Of a stretch of 64,000 nucleotides of DNA, positions 13,926 to 24,900 are shown in pieces. How positions within the stretch are numbered: the stretch's first letter is position 1; each line of letters opens with the position of its first letter. This DNA comes from Sisyra terminalis (taxonomy: Eukaryota; Arthropoda; Insecta; Neuroptera; Sisyridae). The stretch covers positions 23,994,001 through 24,058,000 of the forward strand of contig OY292278.1 in assembly GCA_958496175.1 (NCBI GenBank), written 5' to 3'. Below the pieces are notes generated by a model that saw nothing but the letters and a program-made list of their open reading frames with translations, was not told where the DNA came from and made no database searches. The translations under genes and the position numbers were made by a program.

Positions 13926-15917
13926 TGTTTTTGATCTTATAATCTTATTTAAAATACAGATTCAAAATTTGATGAGGATAATTTTTGTTTTTAAATAAAG
14001 ATACCCTTTGATATCATCAGAGATATTCAAACTGAAGTTTATATTTGGTCCAATATCTTTATACAGGCTGTTCCATAAGTGATAGACAACACAAAGCTAT
14101 AGAGAGGATAAACTTTCGAGGCGAAAATTTTTCTGTGGTTTTCTATTTATCAATTTACGGGTTTTTATTAACGCTCGAGTCACTAAAACTTTGTTACTTA
14201 TAAAGCGACCATAAATAACAGTAACAAAAATAAAGCATAAAAATACTCTCGAAACTTCTCAGTTTTTTTAGATTTCGGAAATGAGGAACAAACATTAAAA
14301 GATGAAAAAAGCTTATTTTTAATTTGTTTTAACAATAAGTCCACGTTCCTGCTAACAATTAAAAAATGATTAGGTATGTTTTAACAATTTTCGCTTCCAA
14401 AGAATTGTCGCGGTTCGGTGCGGTGAGGCCAAATTGCTTATCATCCATACTTCTACCGTCTCTACACCAACTCTTCTCCTTCACTTTATTTTTTGAAGTT
14501 ATACTTCTTTAGGCGCGTTATGAAAAATTGATGAGAATGAAATTTTACGATGCGCGCGCACCCGTGACACAAAATTAACAGAGTGAAGTTGCCCACTAAA
14601 TCGGATGCGCGCGCACCGTGACACAAAATTAACAGAGTGAAGATGCCCACTAAATCGCTTATGAAGTTGAGGAAAAAATGCTACCAACAAAACAGAAATG
14701 GAACCTCTGTTAGTGGCACATGTTGGCGCGCATGCCGCCTCTGTTCACTGTGTATTTATATTTATAATATTTATCCATATGTTTTGAGTTTCTACATTTA
14801 AAACACGTGTTTTCATTATACAAGTGCGAATTTTATATGTACCTCTGAATTATAATCAGAAGTGATTTAAATTGAATATTTAAATCAATACTAATTAATA
14901 TCAGAAAATATTTGTGAAAAAACTGTGCTCATCAATCTTCCTAAGTGCTCCAATACAATTGAGATTAACTATCCGTATATATTATTTAGTAATAAAAATG
15001 ACAAAATTATTATTTAATAAACTAATAAGTAGGTATATAATAAAATCATGTTTCTCTTTACGACAGACTATCGTCAGTTGCGACGTACCATATAATTTTT
15101 CTTTGTCACCGCCACCCAATATACTTACACGACTGACAAATGCTAAGAATTGGAAATTGATTAAATGAAATCAAAATGACTGTTGAAACTATTACAACAA
15201 TCATTCAGTTCAAATTTTAAACAATGATGGTATTTCACTCACACGTATGTGTTTACAATATTTGTATACTTTTGCCGAAATATATGCATACATAATACTA
15301 ACGTTTGCCTATTATTATTATTATGAGAATTAATATGCATTTAAAAAAAAGATATTTTTCTGAAGTTATTCGGGGTAATATTTAAAACAATGTAATTAAA
15401 CTGGATTGATACATTACATAACAATATATTTTTCTATATTTGAATTAAAAATTAGTTTCAATACATAGATATGAATGGGTAAATAAAATATACAATCACT
15501 ATTGTATAAATTTAATTTTTGGGACATCGTTATTAGGGATTGTTTATATATATCTACACATGATATTTAATGCCAACAATCTACTTCTATATGGTAAATG
15601 TTTTCGATAAGTATTTTTCGAGCATGTGACCCAATCTGTTAATTCGGTTAAACGGTTAATACATATAATATGATATATACATTTTGTATAAGTAACCAAA
15701 CGTGTAAGCATATAGTATTAATGTATAAATAGCCAATTTAATCTTTTATTTGAAACCCAGTTACATTCCGTCAAATATTCACAACCCAACACTGGCATAA
15801 CTGACAAATGACTAGAACTAGCAATTGAATGAAAGTGAAATGACAGTTGAAACTAATGACATGGTTGTTCAAATTTGAGGCAATAATTATTATATTTGTA
15901 TTCCACTAAAGTGGATG

Positions 15918-15953
<36 letters not shown>

Positions 15954-18900
15954 GCTTTTTAATTTATTTGGTAGGAATTGAACCCCTAAGGTCCCTAGCC
16001 TACATTAGTCTGACTTTACAAAATTAGAAAATATTTACATTCCTCTGACCATCGTCATGAGGGAACAATGGTAGCAAAAATCTTAACAACTATAAACAAG
16101 AGAAAAAATTAAAAAAAAAAACAAACAAGACATAAAATCTAAAACCATACAACGGCTTGATAAAAATTGATTAACATTCTTAAAATTACAAGAAAACATT
16201 TATGTGCCCTCTTTTTAGTCTCTTGTGGGGGGGTTCATTTAGTGTTCCCAAGGCCAACTTGTTTGGGTGTTCTTCCACTCTTTTTACGTATCGAATTGTG
16301 AGCTCCTTAATGAATTGAATAACGTCCTCAACGTTTAGGTCCCGCTGAATGATGTCATTCCTGATATATCGACCAGCTCCAAGAAATGACCGAAGGATTT
16401 TACTTTGGCATCTTCTGATCATTTCGATGTTGCTGGGCTTTGCCACGCTCCAGAGTTGGACCCCATATGCCCATGTTGGTCTGATCACTGCCTTGTACAA
16501 CATTACCTTGGATGACAGATTTAACGGAGACTTTTTGCCTGTCATCCAGGCGATCCTACGGTGCAGTGCTGTAGTCTGAGCAACCTTCTTGTTAATGTGA
16601 GTTTTCCAGTTGAGGCGTCGATCCAGGTGAAAGCCTAGATATCTCACGGAGACATCATTTGAGATACAGTGCTCGTTTATTTTAATGGGTCCGCAAGAGT
16701 TCTTCCTCAGAGTAAACGTAACCAATTTAGTTTTAGTCTCGTTTAGCCTGATTCTCCATCGTTTTGCCCATTCATTAATTTTATTCATGTGAGCTTGCAG
16801 CTCCCTTGTAGTAATGTGTGGGCTTGGACCTGCATACAGGATCGCAGTGTCATCCGCAAATGTTGCCGTCAATATATTTTGCTCCAATGGAATATCCGCC
16901 GTGTAAACTATATAAAGCGTAGGTCCAAGAACACTGCCCTGTGGAACCCCCGCAGCTATTTTGTGTTTGGAACTCGATTCATCCCTCCATTGAACATAGA
17001 ACTTTCTATCCGTTAGATAGCTCTCCAAAAGATTGAATAATTGGGTGGGCAAAATGTTTACTAATTTATACAACAGACCCTGATGCCAGACACGATCAAA
17101 TGCCTGAGAAACATCTAAAAACAATCCTGCACAATATTTTTTTTTCTCCAGTGCATTACTAATATAGTTGGTGATGCGATGCACTTGCTCGATAGTACTG
17201 TGCTGCGCTCTAAATCCAAACTGGTGACTCGGTATTATGTTTTTTTCTGTTAAAATTGGATCAATCATGTCTAAAATGAGTCTTTCCAAGAGCTTGGAAA
17301 GAACAGGCAGCAGACTGATTGGACGATAGGAATCAATGTTCGTAACATTCTTTCCGGGTTTTGGTATCATGATTACTTTTGCCTCCTTCCAAACTACTGG
17401 GTAGTGGCCTAGCCTCAGGATGGCGTTAAAAATAAAAAGGATTGCCCGTAAGCCTTCTATTGGCAATTCCTTAATCATTTTGCTCGACAGTAAATCGTAC
17501 CCTGGAGCCTTATTAATTTGTAAATCATTGACCTTTTTGAGCAGTGATGACAGTTTGAATTTTAGGCGCGAACACATACTACTGTTTTGTACTTGGGAGA
17601 TTGGAACGAAGGTCGAATCCATAGCATCGTTTGGTGTAAATATCTTCTCCAAATGTGTGGCAAAAGCTTCCGCCTTTTCATGATTTGTAATAAGCCAACC
17701 GCCCGATGGATCACGAATAGGTGAGTTGGCTAAAACAGGCTTTTTTGTGCTTTTAAGTAACTTCCATAATGAATAGTCCGTGCATTGAGTGTGATCAACA
17801 TTAGCTAAGAGCTGCTGAAATGCATTATTGGTGTGTTTTTGGAGTTCACATTTCAGTTTTTTTGTAGCCTGATTGAGAAGCTTTTTTGTGTTTGGAGATC
17901 TATACTTAAGCCATTCCTTTTTGGCCCATCTTTTTTCTTGTAAAAGTCGCTGTATTTGTTTGTTAAAGGATAATGACGACTGTGAGCAATTTTGGCGTGA
18001 TTTCATAGATTGTCGCGTGGAAAGCATTGCGGCTTCATTAATAGAGTCTGTGAGGTATGCTATGGCTTGCTCTATATCATATTTATCTTTTAGTCTGATA
18101 TTTTCATTAAAATTGGAATTAAAAATAACCTTGTAGGCATTCCAATCTGTTGTCTTGTTGGTAAGCAATAAAGAATTTAGTATTGATGTAGGGGGGGAGT
18201 CATATATTTTGTATATTGTTGGCAAGTGATCCGACGAAAGTTCTTGAACGGTTTTAGCATCAATCCTGCTACTACTGATGTTTTTGCAGATTGCGAAGTC
18301 TATGATGTCGGGTATTTTTTTCTGATTAGTTGGCCAATAAGTAGGTACACCACCAGAAACACACTGGAGTGAGTAATCATTTATTACTTTCAGTAGCGTT
18401 CTTCCTCTTGGAGTCGTTAATCTGGAGCCCCATTGCGGCGATTTGGCGTTAAAATCACCTGCAGCAATAAAACGTTCACCCAGTTGCTGAAACAGCCGAG
18501 AAAAATCCTCACCTTTTGGTCTCTCATTTGGTGGACAATACACGGAGGCTACGTTAAATTTATATTTTTGGCAATAGATACGCACAGCTGTAAATTGAAT
18601 GGTTTTAAGCTGCTGTTGATTGAGAGGGTGGTGCTTTATCCGGCTGTTAATGATAATTGCGGTACCACCACGTGGCTTGTCATAAGGGCTGTTGTTAACA
18701 TAGCACGTGTATCCAGGCACTTTGAGATTGTTTTTGCTGGTGAGATGGGTCTCTGAAATCAGTGCAACGTTAATACAATGCTCAACTAGAAACAGCTCAA
18801 GTTCAAGTTTGTGCTGCAGAACGCCGTTCGCATTCCAAACTACCATTGATAGGGAATTCATTTCTTAGATAATCTTTCCAGTATTTCAAGCTGCTTCGCC

Positions 18901-21900
18901 AGAAGCATCTGCATACCACCGATAGACGTCACAAGACTTTGAATTCCATTCATCAATGATACCAGCATTTTCATGATATTGTCTGTTTGCTGCGGCATCT
19001 GTTGGTGGTTATCCTCCTTGGTGCCCCCAGTGATCTGTGCGTACGTCAAATTGGGACGTACCTCGGAGTTAGATTTTGTGATCCCTCTTTGTACAACAGC
19101 TGGATCAGTGGACCTTGGACCAACCTGACTCTTTTTGGTGTGATCTGTTATTTTCTGATAAACAGGACAGCCCCTATAGTTAGCGGTATGCGGGCCATTG
19201 CAATTGTTGCAACGCTTTTTAGTTGCGTCCTGTTTGTCATGTTTACATTCAGAGGTAGGGTGCATGCCACCACAAGCGACACAAACATTCATCAACCTAC
19301 AGTATCTCTTCGTATGCCCAAACTCCTGACAGTTGGTGCATTGGACAGGGCTTTTTCTTCTATAAGGCTCTTCCACAGTGATCCTCCTGTGCAATATATA
19401 TTTCACATCATAAATAGGGTGTGTGGTGCCTTGTTTTAGTATGCTACCTTCTGGTGTGAGTTCAACCCTGAACATAGGTTGTGGTAGTCTATACCTATTT
19501 ATAATGTTGAATACTGATTTTACCTGATAACCTTTTTCAGACAAATCAGTCTTTATCTCATCAGGATCAACACTGTGGTCAATGCCCTTTACGATGACTC
19601 GGAGCCCTTTTTCACTTTTCAGCTGAAAAGTGTAGTATTTTTTTCCAACTGAATCGAGCCAGTTAACTATTTGTGTATAATGGGCTTCTTGCTTAGGTTG
19701 AACCTTTGTTTCATGAATTTGGCCCTTTTTTATATCAACGACAAAAAATCCACTGGTTCCAACCAAAGTTTTTAGACCCATTACAAGGGAGTTTGAGCAT
19801 GGTTCACGGATGTAGATTGGTGGAGGTCGAAATTTTAGTTCAATCCCCTTGTCGCTAATGTCGCTAATCAATGGGGTGAATCTGTTTGAAGTAGGAATTG
19901 AAGTAGTGGAAGGTTGATTTTTTTCACTTGATCCCTTTGGATTACCTTTGTTTGTCATCTCTGGGCTTCGCTTTCGCTTACTAGCGACAGTGATGTATCT
20001 ATCCAGACCAGTCTGGATTAGATGTGAACTGTTGTTTTCAACGGTTGTATCCATATCGGAAAGCTTCTGACTACCACATTTGGTTGTATATGTTTTAGCT
20101 TCAGTTGAAACGTAGTTTGAGTCTGGATCTATTTTCGCCTTTTTAATTGCTTGGGAATCATTTTCCGGAACTTCTAGTTCCGGATTCATAAATATTTACA
20201 AGAAAAAGAAAAAAAGGTGGAAACGTTGGCAGATTTATGAGTATAAGTAAAATCGAAACAAGAGACTAAAATTACAAATTGCAGAAAAGCAGATATAAAA
20301 ACTGATTTAAAACAAATATAAATACAGTTTCGTAAAATAAAATGAATCAGTGTGGCAATGCTTACACAAATTATTAAAAATAAAGTAAAATAATAATAAG
20401 ATAATTATGAATAGAATAAAATTAGTACAAAATAGAATTTTAAAATAATATTTGTTTACACTAATTGTAATTAACAAATTAAAGAAGTTCGAATTGTTTA
20501 ATTATTTGTTGACAATGCGGTAATGTATGTATCACACACAATTTCACAAACAAACACTCCAGGTCAATGCCCTGAGATATTCAAAAATTTGCACTAACCT
20601 GCATTGTATCTATTTACACTTAGACAATTTTTCGAATTAAATCTCGAATTACTTGGTAGCACTTGCAATTTGCTCTGTCCCGTCCGACGAACGTTTAGAG
20701 AATTACTGAGTGGATGTATTTAAACTGTATATTATTTGTCTTTGTCGCAACACATACGTTTTCTTATTATGTATTTTGATATTAAAAGTAAATTGTGTTT
20801 AAAATTGTATCATATTTTAGTAATCTCAAACCTTATAACTGGTGTGCCAGTTCAGGAACTACCGGAAGTGGCTACGGCAGTGGATTAAAAACCTATTTTT
20901 AACTATACCAAAGAAGTATAACTTCTCACGCGCGTACATAAGTACACACACTGTTTTTTATATGCATTTTGGGCTACTTAACTTATTCAATATCTAATTA
21001 AGGGAGAAACAGGGAAAAAATCACAGAGGATTTTTCGTCTCCGAATTTTATCCCCTATAAGTACCCTATTCACCTGTTTATATATTTTTGTTATTTATCT
21101 TTGTTTTATAACTGACAGGGTTTTTACCGACTAGGGTTAATAAGAAACCGCATCGAAAAATATTAAATATTGCTCGATACGAGAATCGAACCCAGCGCCT
21201 AGCAGTTTTGGAGCGGCCACCTTAACCACTCGGCCACCGGTGGGCTACAGCTTATATATAGTTTCGTAGATTCTTTATCTTGTCTCTTTGCTAAGATTTA
21301 TCTTTTTCTGAAACTAAATAGCTGGTAGTTTTATGTACTACTTAAATTTTTGTTCTAAAATTATGGATGTCATTAGTTTCTTTTGGAAGTATACTTTAAT
21401 AAATATTTTTTTTTGTTCCAGGTTCAATATAAACGTTTAACATCAGAAATAGAAAAATTTTATTTTTCTACGGCTCAACCAATTCTTCCTGTTCTAACAG
21501 ATAAGGTTTTTTTTTGAAAAGAAGATTTAAATAAAACGGGAAATTTTTAACTATTATTTTTTTAAGATTTATGTTGGCAGTTGTTTTGCAACCTGTGTTA
21601 ATGATACATGGATGCGAGTTCGAGTTTTAGAAGAACCTCAAACCAATGGAAATGAAGCTGGAAGTATTGAAGTTCTTTGCAACTTTGTAGACCATGGCCA
21701 CGAAAATTCTGTTCCTATTACAAGTTTATATTATTTGCCATCGGAGTTTTGTCAAATTCCAGCTCAGGTGACATTCATTAAATAAATTATTGCGTACTTA
21801 TATAATATCAATGATTTTGCAGGCTATACATTGTAGTTTGGTTGGTTTAGAAGACTTATATGACATTGAAATGGTAAACCCTTATCTCGAAGAATTGTTA

Positions 21901-24900
21901 GGCAAATATATGTTTGCTAGAGTAATAGATAGTGAAGCCAACGAAGGTTTACTGAATGTGGTGTTGTTTGATACTTCTGGACCGGATGATATTAATGTAA
22001 ACTTGGATATTATTTCAAAAATAACACAAGAAACCTCGACACCCACTTTAAAAGCTACCGACACTATCCGTGAAATGGAAATTGTTCATACTGAAAATGA
22101 TGGTTACGTATATTTACAAGAACCAAATGGAGTTGGTTATAATCTGTTGAACGTACTAATGGAACGAGTTGCCTCAAAAGTTGAGGATAACCAAAATTTA
22201 ATTTTTATCCAAAACGCGAAAGATGTAGTTGAAGGCGATTTATATTTAGCTAAATATACGGACGATTTATTATACAGGTAAAAATTATTTTTTATCAAAT
22301 GTTTAAATCTAATAAAAAATATTTCAATTTCAGATGTAAGATAATCAAACTGTCTATCCCAACAAATCGAGTGGTTGTAAAATTTATTGATTACGGAAAT
22401 ATAATGGAAATCGATTTCAATCAATACCAGCATAGTTTTATGGAAATATCACAATTTTCGCGTATTTTATTAGAAATTCCTCCACAATATGTTACTGTAA
22501 GATTCATTTTATGAAGTTAGTTTTGCATTAAAAACATTTTTATGTTTTAATTTCAGGCGTTACTTTTCCATAACACTCCAAATATTCCTAGCGATATTAG
22601 TGACCAAATAGTTTCCAAAGTAGGATATTCGGGTAGTGTATTGGTGAAAGTGGTAACCCCGGCGAATAAATCTCATGAAACTTCGATAGTTGAAATTTTC
22701 AAGCGAGAATCGGATGGATCTCTATGTTCAATTAATCGAAATTTAGGATTATTAATGCGAGAGTAATTTATACTTTACAATTGTGATACTTGGACCATAC
22801 AGTACATGGACTTTCGAAAGTCGCCATTTCTCGGCCTCATATAGGAGCAATACTTATGACGTCATATAAAGGAATCCGTAATTTTCTCCATTAAAAAACG
22901 ATTTTGAATCCTAGGCGAACTATTATTTGAAGTTCTAAGGTTTCAATGTAGGCTTATTAGATAATGGTTCGGCTGTCCCAAGTCGATGGAACTTCCATCT
23001 TTCTTAATGTTAGACCCCACACGGAGCAATTTTCACACTAGATTGTCTTTTCCTTGTGTAACCTACAGGAAATTAATAATTCCAACAACCCTATTGTAAC
23101 TTAGGTGAAAATAAGTTAATCTCATATTTTAAACATTTTTATTTATCGTCCATGTGCGCCACTGGTCAGAGATGACTAGAAAATTTCTGAATTTCCGTTT
23201 GTAAAAATGCTTGAGGTCCAAATCTTTAGAAACTTTGTGATATTAAGCGGATATTATACAAATTTGGATTTATTTTTCAAATTTTTATTTTCCCAGGGCT
23301 AAAAAAATACGTGATATTTAGACTTATTTTACGTTATAGATGTTCGAATTATTACTTTCTTTTAAAAAGCTACTATTTTTTGTATATACATATTTCAAGT
23401 AGTAGCAAGAGCAAGTACGAATCCCTATTTCCGATGCCACGTAAAGCCTATTAAAAGCGGCTGATAGATCGAATGTACGTTAAATCGATGAAATGCTCTC
23501 GATCACACCATATGACGTCATTATCTGTGGTCACCTTGATTTCAATAGTTTTCTATACGAATATGAAGTCCATCTACAGTATGGTCTAAGTGATAGCCAG
23601 ATATTAATTGAAGTATAATTTTAGGCCAAAATTAGCTGATATTAAAACAAGTAATGGAAAACTAGAAATAAGGAAAGCAGATAAAACAGATAAGAGCTTG
23701 AATTTATCTGCATTTCCATCAAATTGTTAGTAGATTAATAGTAAAGGTGATATTCCAAAATTATATTTTATTTTTTTTAGCAAATTTTCCATCAACTGGT
23801 AGCTTGCCTCCTCCCAAGTTGCCGTCAGAAGGGGAATATTTCGATGTGAATATTCCACGAGCTGTTAATCCAACTAATTTTTTTGTAAGTTCAAAACTAA
23901 CGTGTAAATGATAAATTATTTCAATTTATTTCCTTTTTTAGATTCAACCGTATTCTAATGGGAAGGAATTAAAAAATTGGATGTGTGAATTACAAGAATA
24001 CTATAATAACGGTCCAGGATTTGCGAAACGAGTAAATCTGTCTCTAAAAGATATTAAACCAGGACATTGTTATGCTGCTTTGTATTCAGAAAATAATTGG
24101 TATAGGTAAAGTATTTTTTAACTAATGATTGTTTTAGATTATTTTTTATTTTAAATAAACATTTAAATACATTTGCCCTACCCGTTTATAGCAATGATAT
24201 ATTTGATATATCTAGTTTTAGCCTTTTCCTTACTTTCAAAAATTAAATAGTTAACGATTTCTTGTGAGTCTTTTATTATTCATGTAATTTAATTAGCTAA
24301 TATTTCCGTGGATCTGGAAAGAATCACAGTTGCAATACAATTAGATGTCCAATTCTTCATTATTCTCCATAAAAGGAAGTCCAATTCGACAGATGCAAAA
24401 TCAGTTGCCTATCTTAAAAATATTTAGCGTTTTTAATGTTGGTTTCTACGATATCTCTCCAATAATATTGTTCTATTAGAATGTCTCATATGTTTCTTCT
24501 GCACCACGCTATGAATCACTCCAGGTGGCTAAGTTTATATAAACATGCAGCTTACCTCTTAGCCGTTTATCGGCATCGGTTTGTTGTCCCAGAGCTCTCA
24601 AAGTACGTTTCGTTAATGACAAATTTTCTTTAATTTTTTTTCTCAACCATTCAATATGGAGAGGCAAAAGAAGTATTTGCGGCATGCTATTCTTCAATGC
24701 TTTAAAAAAGGCAATTATTTTTGCAAGTAAGACAACGATTTTGGAAAAAAGGCATGATGAGGCTTCCTGAATGATGAAAGGCTATAGAATAAAAAGGTTC
24801 CTATATAAAACAATAAAATCAATCTTAAGCAATAAATATTGTATATTCATTCCAAAACAAGGGAAGAAACTTATGGGATATCTTAATATTGTATATACAG

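Larger units (their letters stand above)
15921..20708 (-). mobile_element. full-length Jockey-clade non-LTR retrotransposon
   Basis: 4.8 kb on the minus strand: 5' UTR 20708-20190 starting CAGTAATTCTC, ORF1 (gag), ORF2 (endonuclease and reverse transcriptase), 3' UTR, and an A tail (plus-strand T run, about 15922-15950). Exact 11-bp target duplications flank it. Both ORFs are open without stops or frameshifts, so the insertion is probably recent and potentially active. By family knowledge it copies itself by target-primed reverse transcription. It sits antisense within intron 10 of the Tudor gene. Confidence 0.93.
14495..20925. mobile_element. family X TIR element interrupted by Jockey
   Basis: Starts GAAGTTATACTTCTTT (14495-14510) and ends with its exact inverse AAAGAAGTATAACTTC (20910-20925). 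Removing the Jockey insertion leaves about 1.63 kb, co-linear with the uninterrupted copy at 59394-60793. Internal units at about 15110-15300 and 15755-15910 resemble each other (ACTGACAAATG...TGACAGTTGAAACTA), so the interior is partly tandem with a period near 645 bp. A 55-bp tandem duplication with TGCGCGCGCAC lies at 14549-14658. No transposase; non-autonomous. Confidence 0.75.

Noticed and set aside
16349..19439. Several plus-strand ORFs across the Jockey element
   Set aside because: They are antisense shadows of ORF1 and ORF2, which carry all the known motifs on the minus strand.
21183..21240. Possible functional tRNA-Leu/Ser gene on the minus strand
   Set aside because: A and B boxes are present but the acceptor stem and variable arm do not form, and the same sequence recurs with a shared non-tRNA tail. 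It is a SINE.
24509..24697. 62-codon minus-strand ORF in intron 18 of the Tudor gene
   Set aside because: No family recognised, no start context or splice partners; kept only as a note in the intron entry.
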